Shown: positions 33,046-41,915, counted from the first letter of the stretch. The stretch is DNA of 64,000 bases from Terriglobia bacterium (GCA_020073665.1 JAIQEU010000020.1:90112-154111), one strand, 5' to 3'. The notes: generated by a model from the letters alone, not told the origin. Made by a program: numbers and translations.

Positions 33046-34737
33046 TTAGGCGCCTTCGCCCTTGGCGTCGGGCACGGATGCCGGCACTGCCCGCGTTCCC
33101 GCCCAATCGCGCAGCGCCTGGATTTCTTCGGCCCGGGTCGTGGAAAGCGGTACCGTCGCCTGCAAGGCCTCAAGCAGGGCCTGCGTGTTCAGCGGTTGCT
33201 TGCTGGAGAACGACGCGTACATCGCGGTCTGCACCGCGGCGTCGATTTCCGCCCCTGAATATCCTCGCGCGGCAGTAACAACCTGCTCCAGGTTGAACTC
33301 CGACGGATTCTGTTTTCTGCGGGCCAGCTGGATGGAAAATATCTGCTTGCGCTCGGCCTGGTTCGGGAGATCCACAAAGAACAGTTCGTCGAACCTCCCC
33401 TTGCGAATCAACTCCGGTGGGAGCGCGCTGACGTTGTTGCACGTAGCGGCGACAAATACCGGGGCTTTGCGGTCCTGCATCCATGACAGGAACGAGGCCA
33501 GCAGGCGGGACGACACCCCGGCATCCGCTGACGCCGAATCTGGGCCGCTGCCGGCGAAGACTTTCTCCAGTTCGTCAATCCAAAACACACACGGGGCCAA
33601 GCCTTCTGCCACCTGGAACACTTTCTGGATGCGTTTTTCAGTCTCGCCAATGTACTTGTCGAAGACAGCGGCGGTGTCGAACTTCACCAGGGGTAGCTGC
33701 CATTCCCCGGCGACTGCCCGGGCGCACATGCTCTTGCCGCAGCCCTGCACGCCGAGAATGATCACGCCGCGCGGCGGTTCCAGGCCGAACTCGCGGGCTT
33801 TGTCTTCCCACGCGCCTTGCCGCTGCTTCAGCCAGCGCTTCAGGTTGTCGAGACCGCCGACACCCGCCATGTTGTCGGAGGCTTCGATGAACTCCAGCAT
33901 GCCCGAGTGCCGCAGCAATTCTTTCTTGGCCTCGAGCACGTCGGTCACGGTTTCAGGGCAAATTGCATAGCGCTTGACCAGCGCTTGCGAAACCGCGCGA
34001 TCTGCTTCTTCTTCAGTAAGCCCGCGGAGATTGCCCGCCACCGCGTCGACGCCCGCGCCATCCAGTTTGAGCTTCAGGGTGTAGGTCTTCGACAAGCGCT
34101 TGAAGGTCTCTTCGACGATCTCGCGCAGGCGCTGCTGGTCAGGTAGCGGCAGGTCGAGATATTCGACCAGGCTGGCGAGTTCCGGCGGGACCGTAATCGA
34201 GGGCGCGGTGATAATCACGGTGCGGCGATTGGCCGAGAAAGTCTGGCCCACGTCGCGCAAGCGCCGCACCACCACGGGATCGTCCATGTGACGATGAAAG
34301 TCCTTCAGCACGAACACCGCCTCGACGGTCATCGATTCCATATTGGCGAGCGCCTGCACCGGTTGGCAGGTGTTGTAAATGGCGCTCTTGGCCACTGCTG
34401 GCTCGCCGCCCAAAGCCGATGCCATCGCTTTGGCCAGCCGCTCGGCTTCACCTCCACCGGAATTCGAGACTCTGGTCTCGGAATGCGTGGCGCCGTCGCG
34501 GCTGCTCCAACTGGTCGTCTTTTCGACCTGGGCTTGAACGGTCGGCGGCGAAACCGCAGGATGGTTGCCCGAGCGCACCAGTCCGTCGGCAATACTCCAT
34601 TCAAAGACTGCCATGTTGAGCTCAACGCAAGCGGCGCGAACCAGGGCCAAGGCGCGCATCTCCTCCACCGTCTCCATGACCACGATCGGGGTGGAGGAGT
34701 TGATCAGGATCTTGATGCGGTCGAGTGGGTTCGCCAT
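33046..34737 (-). CDS. AAA+ ATPase of the Ycf46 type
   Basis: A 563-residue protein, starting at MANPLDRIK (34737). The longer frame to 34797 runs through the rpsT promoter and is rejected. The N-terminal half (about 1-250) is a divergent, probably inactive AAA-like domain. The second half has Walker A GVQGCGKSMCAR, Walker B CVFWIDELEKVFAG, sensor-1 ATCNN and the arginine finger region IRKGRFDELFFVDLP. This arrangement matches plastid/cyanobacterial Ycf46-like ATPases, which in cyanobacteria are linked to CO2 use and in others are uncharacterised. It is convergent with the TPR kinase and divergent from rpsT. Confidence 0.88.
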   Translation of the reverse strand: MANPLDRIKILINSSTPIVVMETVEEMRALALVRAACVELNMAVFEWSIADGLVRSGNHPAVSPPTVQAQVEKTTSWSSRDGATHSETRVSNSGGGEAERLAKAMASALGGEPAVAKSAIYNTCQPVQALANMESMTVEAVFVLKDFHRHMDDPVVVRRLRDVGQTFSANRRTVIITAPSITVPPELASLVEYLDLPLPDQQRLREIVEETFKRLSKTYTLKLKLDGAGVDAVAGNLRGLTEEEADRAVSQALVKRYAICPETVTDVLEAKKELLRHSGMLEFIEASDNMAGVGGLDNLKRWLKQRQGAWEDKAREFGLEPPRGVIILGVQGCGKSMCARAVAGEWQLPLVKFDTAAVFDKYIGETEKRIQKVFQVAEGLAPCVFWIDELEKVFAGSGPDSASADAGVSSRLLASFLSWMQDRKAPVFVAATCNNVSALPPELIRKGRFDELFFVDLPNQAERKQIFSIQLARRKQNPSEFNLEQVVTAARGYSGAEIDAAVQTAMYASFSSKQPLNTQALLEALQATVPLSTTRAEEIQALRDWAGTRAVPASVPDAKGEGA

Positions 34738-34741
34738 GTAT

Positions 34742-34771
34742 TTGACCAGCCGGGAGTTACTCCCGTAAAAT
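34742..34771 (+). promoter_or_regulatory. Sigma-70-type promoter of rpsT
   Basis: TTGACC (34742-34747) and TAAAAT (34766-34771) are spaced by 18 nt; each hexamer matches the consensus at five of six positions. The start point would fall near 34778, giving a leader of about 50 nt to the rpsT ATG. Confidence 0.7.
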
Positions 34772-34829
34772 AGCCTATTCGGTACCCACCGGAACATCTA
34801 TCTAGAGAAACGAAGGTAACGACCTAAAC

Positions 34830-35093
34830 ATGGCGAATCATTTTTCGGCGCTTAAACGCGCCCGTCAGACCACGAAGCGCACCGCCAACAATCGCGCCAA
34901 CCGTTCCCAACTGCGTACCTCGCTGCGCGATCTGCGCGAGAGCCTGGCCAAGGGCGACAAGGCGTCGGCCGAGCAAACCTACCGGAAAACCGTGTCCGCG
35001 CTGGACAAAGCCATCCAGAAAGGCGTGATCCACAAGAATACGGCTTCACGCTACAAGTCTCGCCTAGCAGCGCGGCTGAATGCGTTGAAGTAA
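34830..35093 (+). CDS. rpsT: 30S ribosomal protein S20
   Basis: An 87-residue basic helical protein beginning [21 protein letters not shown], with [20 protein letters not shown] C-terminal helix (here [17 protein letters not shown]). It binds 16S rRNA in the 30S body. It is monocistronic with its own promoter upstream. A three-unit heptad array begins at its stop codon. Confidence 0.98.
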   Translation: MANHFSALKRARQTTKRTANNRANRSQLRTSLRDLRESLAKGDKASAEQTYRKTVSALDKAIQKGVIHKNTASRYKSRLAARLNALK

Positions 35094-35112
35094 GCTCCTA
35101 GGCTCTTAGCTC
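35092..35112. repeat. Heptad array, 3 units, starting inside the rpsT stop
   Basis: AAGCTCC, TAGGCTC, TTAGCTC in 7-nt phase. Including the rpsT TAA (35091), stop triplets at 35091, 35099 and 35107 fall in the three different forward frames. Confidence 0.6.
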
Positions 35113-35148
35113 AAAAAACACTTGGCAACGAGAAGGCTGTGCTTCCTC

Positions 35149-35907
35149 TTACAGGGTGATCTTGAAGTGTTTCTTTAAGGCTGCTTTCCACTCGTCTTCT
35201 GACTCAATCGGCAGTTCAGTTTTCTTTCCGTTACGCGTAACCACCAGTTTGCCGTCGGCTAGAGTGATCCTCCCATGGGGCGTGGCCCGGGTGCACACCC
35301 GCTTGCGCGTGAACGGCGACTCGGGCGAAGTCTGATGGTAGTGGCACATGGGAGCAAAATCTTCCAGGCTCCGAGGTTGCAGCGTGAAATTGTACTGACC
35401 CCTCCAGGCCCCATCGGATTCATCCCTTTCCAGGAACAGCGCGTCGTGGTGATAGACGAGCCGAAATTTTCGGCTACCCTGCGGTTGCTCGATACCAGCC
35501 TGCAGGCGCAATGGCTCGACGAAGGAATCGCCGAAGCCCACGTCAGCCAGCCATGGTTCTTCCAAATCCACTCGTAATGCCAGGTGATCGAATTCAGGCC
35601 CGGGACTTCCATCTTCGCGATTGACGCGGGCGGACAGTAGCGTGACGCGAAACCCGAGTCCCCGCAACAGCGCGGCGAAGGCACCGTTCATCTGGTAGCA
35701 GAAGCCTCCCCGCTTTTGCTCGACGATCTTGTGGAGGAAAGCGCCTTCGTCGCAGACGATTTTGCGACCCAAACTGATATCAAGGTTCTCGAAGGGCACG
35801 GCCAGCAGGTGAGCGCGATGGATCGCTCGCAAGTTGTCAGCGTTGGGAACTATCGGGCCGGAGTAGCCAATGCGCTCGAGATAAGCAACCGTGTCGACCA
35901 TGGGCAT
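35149..35907 (-). CDS. nat: Arylamine N-acetyltransferase
   Basis: A 252-residue enzyme of the NAT family. The catalytic triad can be read as Cys in KRGGFCYQMNG, His in EFDHLALRV and Asp in WLADVGFGDSF. The enzyme transfers acetyl from acetyl-CoA to arylamines or hydrazines. ATG 35907 is chosen; an ATG at 35901 is equally possible and a TTG at 35910 less so. It is the last gene downstream of holA (about 40 nt), separated by a heptad array, and is convergent with rpsT. Confidence 0.92.
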   Translation of the reverse strand: MPMVDTVAYLERIGYSGPIVPNADNLRAIHRAHLLAVPFENLDISLGRKIVCDEGAFLHKIVEQKRGGFCYQMNGAFAALLRGLGFRVTLLSARVNREDGSPGPEFDHLALRVDLEEPWLADVGFGDSFVEPLRLQAGIEQPQGSRKFRLVYHHDALFLERDESDGAWRGQYNFTLQPRSLEDFAPMCHYHQTSPESPFTRKRVCTRATPHGRITLADGKLVVTRNGKKTELPIESEDEWKAALKKHFKITL

Positions 35908-35914
35908 CAAGCCA

Positions 35915-35942
35915 AGAGCTTAGAGCTAGTAGCTAGAAGCCG
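35915..35942. repeat. Heptad array, 4 units
   Basis: AGAGCTT, AGAGCTA, GTAGCTA, GAAGCCG in 7-nt phase. The array ends 5 nt from the holA stop codon (35947-35949). Confidence 0.7.
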
Positions 35943-35946
35943 CTCT

Positions 35947-37071
35947 TCAGACCGGCAGTTCTTCCTGTGACCATCCCGGCATCTCAGGCTTCACTTCGGC
36001 AGTGAGGTCCAGCACCAGCTTTTCCAGCACCAGGCGTTTGCTGGGTGGATTGGAACGCAGCGCCAGATCGGTCCGGGCGATCAGGCGGATGGCCCGCGTC
36101 AGTTCACGTTTCGATTTGTAGCGGCGGGCTTGCTTGATAATGTCGTCGGCGGCGAATGGCGGGACGCGGAAGCCCTGCCAGAGCGCAGCCCACAGCATGC
36201 GCTGGTCGCGTACGTTGCGTTCCAGAATCACCAGCATCTGGCGGAAAGTTTTGGCCAGCATGTAGAGGTGGCCTATGGCGGCCTCGTCGCCTTCGCCGGT
36301 GGTCAGGATGGCATCCAGCATGGCCAGAGCGCGGACCCGGTCTTTGGCGGAAATGGCATCGGTTAGCTCGTAGAGAGAGCGCTGCTTGGCGGCCAGCACC
36401 ATCGTTTCTACATCGCCCAGGGTGATGCGTTTTTTCTCCCCCACGTAGAGAATCAGTTTCTCCAGTTCGTTGGAGACCATCATCATGTCGCCGCCCAGCG
36501 AGTCGACCAGCTCGCGGGCTGCGTCGGGGTCAATTTTCACGGCTTGTGTGGCACCGTACTCGCCAATCCAGCGGACAGCTTCGCCTTCTTCGACCCGCGC
36601 CAGCTCGACGATGGCACAATATTCGCCCATGGACTCGCGGATGCGCTCGTAGCGGTCCTTGTCGGTCAGGTCCATGCGGCGCGCGTCAGCCGGGATGCTG
36701 ATGTGATCGGCGACGAAAATCAGCACGGCATCCGGGTTGGGATCTTTACAGTACGCCTCGATAGCCGCCAGCTTTTCGTCGTTCGAGCCGCGTCCAAACA
36801 GGTTCTTGACACCGCGGACAAAGAAAACCTGGAAGGGCGCCATCAGGGATGGCGTACGTGCCCGGTCCAAGACTTCCGCCAGGTCGGTTTCCACCAGATC
36901 GAACTCGAACAGGCTGAAGTCGCGCAACTCGGCCGGGACCAGGTGCTCCAGGATGGCTTCGCGGCAACGCTTGCGGAAGAAGACTTCGTCGCCCACGAAC
37001 ACGTAGGCGGGACGCAGCTTGCGCGCCTGTACCTCGGAGACAAAACGGTCCGCCTGCGCGAACGCCCGCAT
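35947..37071 (-). CDS. holA: DNA polymerase III delta subunit (clamp loader)
   Basis: A 374-residue protein with the HolA three-domain pattern. The N-terminus ...RPAYVFVGDEVFFRKRCREAIL corresponds to domain I, and VFFVRGVKNLF and SLGGDMMMVSNELEKLILYVG are typical of delta subunits. Delta opens the beta clamp within the tau/gamma-delta-delta' complex. Its ATG shares one base with the lptE stop codon (37071), as often seen for the lptE-holA pair in Gram-negative bacteria. Confidence 0.93.
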   Translation of the reverse strand: MRAFAQADRFVSEVQARKLRPAYVFVGDEVFFRKRCREAILEHLVPAELRDFSLFEFDLVETDLAEVLDRARTPSLMAPFQVFFVRGVKNLFGRGSNDEKLAAIEAYCKDPNPDAVLIFVADHISIPADARRMDLTDKDRYERIRESMGEYCAIVELARVEEGEAVRWIGEYGATQAVKIDPDAARELVDSLGGDMMMVSNELEKLILYVGEKKRITLGDVETMVLAAKQRSLYELTDAISAKDRVRALAMLDAILTTGEGDEAAIGHLYMLAKTFRQMLVILERNVRDQRMLWAALWQGFRVPPFAADDIIKQARRYKSKRELTRAIRLIARTDLALRSNPPSKRLVLEKLVLDLTAEVKPEMPGWSQEELPV

Positions 37072-37592
37072 TAGAAACCCTCCAGGATGTTGCTCACCAG
37101 GGTACGGGCGAATTCCTGGGAGAGACGTTCCAAGGCCGGAGAATCTTCCTCGAAAAAGCTGTTGAGGTCGCTCGACACCTGGTACTGGTCGCGGAACACG
37201 TACGCGGGATTCTGGTACAGGACTTTTCCCTGCTTGTCGGTAAGCGAAACCTTCATGGAAACCACCACCAGCACAGTCGCGGCTCGTCCGGTGCGCGAAT
37301 CGTAAGTGAGAGGCGAAGTGTAGGTGGAAGTCACGGTCCCGCGCAAGGTAGCATCGGCATCGTCGCCGGCCTGGTTGACGACACGGTAATGAGTGCGGGT
37401 GACCATCTCCCGCACCACTGCGGCGGTGAGGTTCTGCTCGATCTTGAAAGTCTGGGTCTGGTTCACGAAGGATGGGATGGCAATAACCCGGACCTGATCG
37501 GGCAGCGTGCCGGCGTGTCCCGCAGTGTGATAGCCGCAGCCGGTGCTCATAAGGCCGAAGAGCACCGCCAGCACGGCCGCTGCCCCCCTCAT
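37071..37592 (-). CDS. lptE: LPS-assembly lipoprotein LptE
   Basis: A 173-residue outer membrane lipoprotein. ATG 37592 is chosen because it starts a lipoprotein signal peptide with lipobox LMSTGC and overlaps the asd-like stop (ATGA). The mature part GYHTAGHAGTLPDQVRVIAIPSF fits LptE, which plugs the LptD barrel that inserts LPS in the outer membrane. It lies directly before holA and after the asd-like gene. The window also encodes lpxB and an MsbA-like exporter, other steps of the LPS route. Confidence 0.9.
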   Translation of the reverse strand: MRGAAAVLAVLFGLMSTGCGYHTAGHAGTLPDQVRVIAIPSFVNQTQTFKIEQNLTAAVVREMVTRTHYRVVNQAGDDADATLRGTVTSTYTSPLTYDSRTGRAATVLVVVSMKVSLTDKQGKVLYQNPAYVFRDQYQVSSDLNSFFEEDSPALERLSQEFARTLVSNILEGF

Positions 37593-38668
37593 TGGATTTT
37601 TCCCCGAGGCCGGGTGGCCGCCATGGTTTCCGCGCACTCTACCGCAGTGGACGCCGCAATCCGCAGATTGTCGGACGCTGCCCAGAGCCACACGCCATTG
37701 GGGTGGTTGGCATCGGCCACCATGGACACCAGGATATCGCCCTGCCCCGCGGCATTCACGTTGCTCGGCGCATCCTCGGCCAGGAGGGTCACATTCACAT
37801 GCTCGCCCGCCAGAATCTTGGCCACCTCGCTGATGTCGACTGGAGTGTCCATCTCCAGGTGAATGGCAAAGGCATGCCCGTGGAAAATAGGTGCCTGCAC
37901 CAGCAGCACTGACGGCACCGGGGCGTCTTTGCCGGCAATGAGCCGATAGTGTTTCAGCACTCGGGTCTCGACCGTCGCCAGCGGAGGCATGGCCTGCTCT
38001 CCGTAGCGGGTCACCAGGTTGAACGCCACCTGGGTATCGAAAACGTTCTTGGGCATCTGCTGGAACGACAGCAGGTTCACCGTCTGCTCGTGCAACTCGT
38101 CCATGCCTTTCTGCCCGTGTTCAGAAGCCGGTTCGAAGATAGTAACCGTCACCCGCTCGACCTGCCCACCTTTCTGGGCCCGCAACAGGAGCAGGGCGAG
38201 TACCACGGATGCGGGATGGGCCACGACTGAGGGTCCGGGCTGCAGTTCCGGGGTTCGCATCTGGCCCAATTGCCGCTCCACCCAGGGCGAGCGCACCAGC
38301 GCATCCGGCTCATCCTCCAGGGCAAAAGAAAGATCCACAATCACGCTGCCGGCTTTGCGCGCGGTCTTCCAGTTCTTGCGGGTACAGTCGGGATCAGAGG
38401 CGAAGAACGTAAAATCAATATTCTCGAACTGCTCGGAGCGCACGTTTTGGATGAAAGTGATCTCCTCGCCCACCGTTTCCAGTTGCCCCAGCGACTCGTC
38501 GTCATCCAACAGCTTCACGTCGAGCGAGGGAAAGTTACGGTCGCTCAGAACCTCGGCAACTTCCTTCCCCTTGAGCGTAGCGGCACCCACGATGGCGACG
38601 CGGTAGAAGTTGCCATCGCGCAAGGGCTCGGTGTGGGAGACCGCCGCCGTCTTGAAATTCGAGCTCAT
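37589..38668 (-). CDS. Aspartate-semialdehyde dehydrogenase homologue lacking the catalytic Cys
   Basis: A 359-residue protein of the Asd/N-acetylglutamyl-phosphate reductase fold. The N-terminal NAD(P)-binding motif is VAIVGAATLKGKEVAEVL. The catalytic segment of true Asd enzymes (NPNCST-like) reads AHPASVV here, so the nucleophilic Cys is missing. The substrate-binding Arg of the RVP motif is Gln (VQAPIFHGHAF), whereas the active-site His in GHA is kept. This pattern resembles E. coli Usg, an Asd paralogue of unknown function, and a standard Asd activity is unlikely. It overlaps pssA (4 nt) and lptE (4 nt) and so is a translated operon member. Confidence 0.88.
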   Translation of the reverse strand: MSSNFKTAAVSHTEPLRDGNFYRVAIVGAATLKGKEVAEVLSDRNFPSLDVKLLDDDESLGQLETVGEEITFIQNVRSEQFENIDFTFFASDPDCTRKNWKTARKAGSVIVDLSFALEDEPDALVRSPWVERQLGQMRTPELQPGPSVVAHPASVVLALLLLRAQKGGQVERVTVTIFEPASEHGQKGMDELHEQTVNLLSFQQMPKNVFDTQVAFNLVTRYGEQAMPPLATVETRVLKHYRLIAGKDAPVPSVLLVQAPIFHGHAFAIHLEMDTPVDISEVAKILAGEHVNVTLLAEDAPSNVNAAGQGDILVSMVADANHPNGVWLWAASDNLRIAASTAVECAETMAATRPRGKIQ

Positions 38669-39558
38669 GAGGTTTGCGAAGCCTCCTTGTACGCGGGCGG
38701 CGGAGGCGGGTTACGCTTGCGGCGGAAAATCCACTGCAGCCGCCACAGCACTCCCGAGAACATGTAGAGCAGCGCAATCACGAACAGCACCTTCTGCGAG
38801 AAAAACCAGATGGCGGCAAACAGCGCCCCAAACACGATGATGAGTTGGAAGCGCTGGCGAGAGCGGAAGTCAATGTCCTTGAAGCTGTAAAAGCGCCAGG
38901 TACTCACCATCAGGTAGGCCAGGGCCACTAGCATGAGCAGCCAGGTCAAAGCAGTCCACCAGGAGGAGATGGGATCGCCACCCGAAAAATGCACCATGGC
39001 GGCCACCACGCCGGCTCCAGCGGGAATGGGCATGCCGACGAAGTATTTCTTGCCCGGACGTCCCGGGTTCGAGGGTTGCGGATTGCTGCTTATGTTGAAA
39101 CGCGCCAGCCGGCTGGCCCCCGCCATCAGAAACAGGAAGCTGGCAATGGCGCCGAACTGCACCAACTTGGTGACAATCTCCGGCGATGACAAAGCCGCGG
39201 GGAGTTGGCGGAAGCCCCACATCCACGCCAGCATCGCCGGGGCCACTCCGAAGGCAATGATGTCGGCCAGCGAGTCCAACTCTTTGCCGAAATCGCTGCT
39301 GGTATGGGTCATGCGCGCGATGCGGCCGTCCAGGCCGTCGAACAGGACGGCAAACCCGATGGCTTTGGCAGCATAGTCGTAGTGCCATGGTTCCGAGGGC
39401 AGCGCATGAGTCACTTGCAGGATGGCGTAATATCCTGCGGCCATGTTGGCGGTGGTAAACAACGAGGGCAGAATGTACATGCCCTTGCGCAGCCGTCGCG
39501 AGGGCCGGGGTTGCTCGCGCCGGGTTGGCGTCTCCGGAACTCCCGGATCCATCACCAT
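38665..39558 (-). CDS. pssA: CDP-diacylglycerol-serine O-phosphatidyltransferase
   Basis: A 297-residue membrane enzyme of the CDP-alcohol phosphatidyltransferase family. The catalytic motif [26 protein letters not shown] contains the DG-x2-AR-x8-G-x3-D-x3-D residues. Around seven membrane helices follow. It makes phosphatidylserine, the substrate of the neighbouring psd product, in the route to phosphatidylethanolamine. It overlaps psd by 7 nt and the asd-like gene by 4 nt. The first ~25 residues are cytoplasmic and Arg/Pro-rich. Confidence 0.95.
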   Translation of the reverse strand: MVMDPGVPETPTRREQPRPSRRLRKGMYILPSLFTTANMAAGYYAILQVTHALPSEPWHYDYAAKAIGFAVLFDGLDGRIARMTHTSSDFGKELDSLADIIAFGVAPAMLAWMWGFRQLPAALSSPEIVTKLVQFGAIASFLFLMAGASRLARFNISSNPQPSNPGRPGKKYFVGMPIPAGAGVVAAMVHFSGGDPISSWWTALTWLLMLVALAYLMVSTWRFYSFKDIDFRSRQRFQLIIVFGALFAAIWFFSQKVLFVIALLYMFSGVLWRLQWIFRRKRNPPPPPAYKEASQTS

Positions 39559-40220
39559 GCTCCTTGCCGGGTCTGCGCTACGCCGGCACCCACTAGCTGT
39601 TGCGACTCGGGATCCAGGAAAGCCAGCACGCTGGCTCCACCTTTCACCCGGTCGCCAATTTTTACCTGCAGCCGGGCGGAGGAATCCAGCAAAACATCCA
39701 CTCGGGAACCAAACTTGATCAGGCCTACACGCGCTCCGCGCTCCACGCGGTCGCCGATCTTGGGATTGAACACGATGCGCCGGGCCAACAGTCCGGCTAT
39801 CTGTTTGAATACCACTCTCTGCCCTTCGCCCTCGACGGTCACAATATTCTGTTCATTCTGGTCCGCCGAAGCAGCGTTCATGGCATTCACAAACTTGCCT
39901 TTCTGGTAGCGGATGTCGCGAATCACACCGGCGATGGGAGAGCGGTTCACGTGGACATCAAAAACGCTGAGGAAAATGCTGATACGCGTCTGCCGGACGC
40001 CTGCGGTTGTGACCGTGGAGACGTCGGTGACCTTGCCGTCTCCGGGGGAGACTACCGCCCCCGCTTCTCCCGGAATGGCTCGCTCCGGGTCGCGGAAGAA
40101 CCAGAGAAAAAAAGCCGCCAGGACCAGCACCGGAATCGCAAACAACGGGTTGGTGAGCCAGCCCACCAGCAGGGCGGCGCCGAGCAAGGGAAGCGCGTAA
40201 TAGTAGCCGTCGGGAACCAT
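39552..40220 (-). CDS. psd: Phosphatidylserine decarboxylase, short (archaeal-type) form
   Basis: A 222-residue proenzyme. Two N-terminal membrane helices (about 7-40) are followed by [11 protein letters not shown] and [11 protein letters not shown]. The segment [10 protein letters not shown] contains the Gly-Ser self-cleavage site, where Ser becomes the pyruvoyl group. The length is that of the PSD-A short class. It converts phosphatidylserine to phosphatidylethanolamine. It opens the operon psd-pssA-asd-like-lptE-holA. Confidence 0.94.
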   Translation of the reverse strand: MVPDGYYYALPLLGAALLVGWLTNPLFAIPVLVLAAFFLWFFRDPERAIPGEAGAVVSPGDGKVTDVSTVTTAGVRQTRISIFLSVFDVHVNRSPIAGVIRDIRYQKGKFVNAMNAASADQNEQNIVTVEGEGQRVVFKQIAGLLARRIVFNPKIGDRVERGARVGLIKFGSRVDVLLDSSARLQVKIGDRVKGGASVLAFLDPESQQLVGAGVAQTRQGAW

Positions 40221-40281
40221 CGGGAGATAATGAATTATAGAGCAGGGTTGGCGGGCGAATCAGCCTTTTCGTGTTAAATGT

Positions 40282-40308
40282 AAATAAAAAAAGGCGCTTA
40301 CGAGCGCC
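40282..40308 (-). terminator. Rho-independent terminator
   Basis: On the minus strand GGCGCT (40303-40308 complement) and AGCGCC form a 6-bp stem with a 4-nt loop, followed by TTTTTTTATTT (complement of 40282-40292). It ends the transcript of the DUF465 gene before psd. Confidence 0.85.
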
Positions 40309-40366
40309 GTCGGTAAAGCGTATGAAGCCCTTGACGGCCGCAGCCGCCGAGGTCTGGACAGAGATA

Positions 40367-40600
40367 TTATGCTACCTGGTGCTGTTGCGCCTGCTGCCGG
40401 TACTGCCGCTCAATCAGCTCCATCTGGTCTTTGAGCCGCAGCTTCAGTTTCTTCAGCCGGACTTCTTCCAGCTTTTCGTCGTCTGTGAGATAGCGTTTCT
40501 GGGTGAGTGATTCGAGGCGTTGTGCGTACTGGGTGTGTTCTTGCGCCAACTTGCGGAATTCATCATGACTAACGAGCAGTTGGTCTCTTGGAGTCAACAT
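40367..40600 (-). CDS. YdcH-like DUF465 protein
   Basis: A 77-residue highly charged helical protein. SHDEFRKLAQEHTQYAQRLESL and LTDDEKLEEVRLKKLKLRLKDQ match the DUF465/YdcH family, which forms a two-helix coiled coil of unknown function. The start ATG is preceded by GGAGG (minus strand, complement of about 40608-40612). A terminator lies about 60 nt downstream. Transcription may begin here or run through from rimI. Confidence 0.85.
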   Translation of the reverse strand: MLTPRDQLLVSHDEFRKLAQEHTQYAQRLESLTQKRYLTDDEKLEEVRLKKLKLRLKDQMELIERQYRQQAQQHQVA

Positions 40601-40737
40601 CCATCAGACCTCCTAACCGGGTTTGAAAAATCAAAACTATCATAGGAGCTACCCGGCTTCAATCCTAAATTCCATATTTTCGAAGCCGAGACAACCCTAA
40701 TCGGCTGACTCTCGGATTGCACCGATGTTGATGCAAT

Positions 40738-41184
40738 TCAAGTGAAATCAAGGCGATACAAGATGGCATCTTCGGGCGGGTCGGCATAGTACCTTGGTCG
40801 GCGACCGCTCTCCACGAATGCCCATTTTTCGTAGAGTGCGCGCGCCGCGCGGTTGGATTCGCGCACTTCGAGGAACACGGCCGCCGCACGTTCCCGGCGC
40901 ACAGAATCCACGAATTCGCCGAGCAGTCGCGTGCCCAGACCACGCCGCCGAGCCGCTCCAGCGATGGCAATGTTCTCAATTTCCCACTCGCCGTCGAGCG
41001 CTCGCGCCACCAGGAAGCCCTGCAGCGAACACTCTTCCTCGATGACCAGCACCATCCGCCGAAGCTCCGTGCCTGAAAACAGGTTCTGGTATTGGCCCGG
41101 AGACCAATGGGCGGCGGTGACGGCATGTTTGGCCACGGTCATCATGGCAGGGACGTCGGCGACAGTGGCGGGGCGGATGTGCAA
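40738..41184 (-). CDS. rimI: GNAT acetyltransferase, RimI-type (ribosomal-protein-alanine acetyltransferase)
   Basis: A 148-residue GNAT enzyme. It starts at TTG 41184 (LHIRPATVADVPAMM). The frame continues upstream to 41592, but only as the shadow of tsaB. The acetyl-CoA motif is IAGAARRRGLGTRLL, followed by FLEVRESNRAARALYEKWAF, which is typical of RimI. RimI acetylates the N-terminal Ala of S18. The tsaB neighbour is the usual partner; tsaB-rimI pairs are widespread. A heptad array fills the gap to tsaB, so no clear SD is seen. Confidence 0.85.
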   Translation of the reverse strand: MHIRPATVADVPAMMTVAKHAVTAAHWSPGQYQNLFSGTELRRMVLVIEEECSLQGFLVARALDGEWEIENIAIAGAARRRGLGTRLLGEFVDSVRRERAAAVFLEVRESNRAARALYEKWAFVESGRRPRYYADPPEDAILYRLDFT

Positions 41185-41256
41185 AGTGGCTTCTAGTTTC
41201 GAGGTCCAGTTTCTAGTTGTCCGCTTGAAGCCAGCAGCTAGAGGCTGGTAGCTGGT
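41185..41256. repeat. Long degenerate heptad array reaching into tsaB
   Basis: Read on the minus strand from 41256: AACCAGC, TACCAGC, CTCTAGC, TGCTGGC, TTCAAGC, GGACAAC, TAGAAAC in 7-nt phase, then a less regular stretch with a repeat of CTAGAA. The first two to three units encode the last residues (PATSL) and stop codon of tsaB. Confidence 0.65.
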
Positions 41257-41909
41257 TTGGCAAATATCTCGGCGTCCGAACGCCGGATGTAGTTGGCATC
41301 CAGTTCTTGCGGAGAAACCGTGACGCCGGCAGCAATTCTCTGCCACCCCAGGCGCGCGATAGCGGCGCTGTCTGGCCGCGCAACTTCTTCCACCTTTATT
41401 CCTTTGGTGCGGGCGGCTTCGGCCACGCTTAGGTCTGGGGTCACCAGCGTTGCTCCCGCGCTTGGCAGTTCTGCCAACGATACCAGCCGCTCTGCGATCA
41501 GACGCGCTTCCGACGCCTCTACCTCGTATTCTCCCAAATACGCTTCGCTGCGTCCGGCATCCAGGGCTGCAATGACGCGGCCGCGGGCGCATCCGGCCAT
41601 GGTAACCGCTTCCAGGAGGGACACGGTCGCGATGGGCTTGTTCAAGACCTCCGCTAGGCCTTTGATGGCTGCCAAGCCGACCCGCAGCCCGGTAAACGAT
41701 CCCGGTCCAGAAGCCACGGCGAACCCGCCGATATCCTGTTTACCGAACCCATGCTTGCGGAGCAGCGCCGCAATTTGCGGCACCAGTTGGGCGGAGAAGG
41801 TCCCGCCGGCGAGCGCGACCACCTCGATCACATCGCAGTTGTCACCCTCACACCGCGCCAGCGCAATGCTGCCGTGCTTTCCCGACGTATCGGAGGCGAG
41901 CAGGAGCAT
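41238..41909 (-). CDS. tsaB: tRNA t6A biosynthesis protein TsaB
   Basis: A 223-residue protein of the ASKHA fold. The start LLLASDTSGKHGSIAL and the motif ASGPGSFTGLRVGLA identify TsaB. It scaffolds TsaD and TsaE to make N6-threonylcarbamoyladenosine at position 37 of ANN-decoding tRNAs. It has lost the metal site found in TsaD, as usual for TsaB. It lies 6 nt downstream of mce and upstream of rimI. The last codons are made of a heptad array, so the tail is probably not functionally constrained. Confidence 0.94.
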   Translation of the reverse strand: MLLLASDTSGKHGSIALARCEGDNCDVIEVVALAGGTFSAQLVPQIAALLRKHGFGKQDIGGFAVASGPGSFTGLRVGLAAIKGLAEVLNKPIATVSLLEAVTMAGCARGRVIAALDAGRSEAYLGEYEVEASEARLIAERLVSLAELPSAGATLVTPDLSVAEAARTKGIKVEEVARPDSAAIARLGWQRIAAGVTVSPQELDANYIRRSDAEIFAKPATSL

Positions 41910-41915
41910 AGGCCC

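Noticed and set aside
33046..34797. Longer form of the Ycf46-like ATPase starting at 34797
   Set aside because: The extra 20 residues are encoded by the rpsT promoter region and lack an SD; MANPLDRIK is the likely start.
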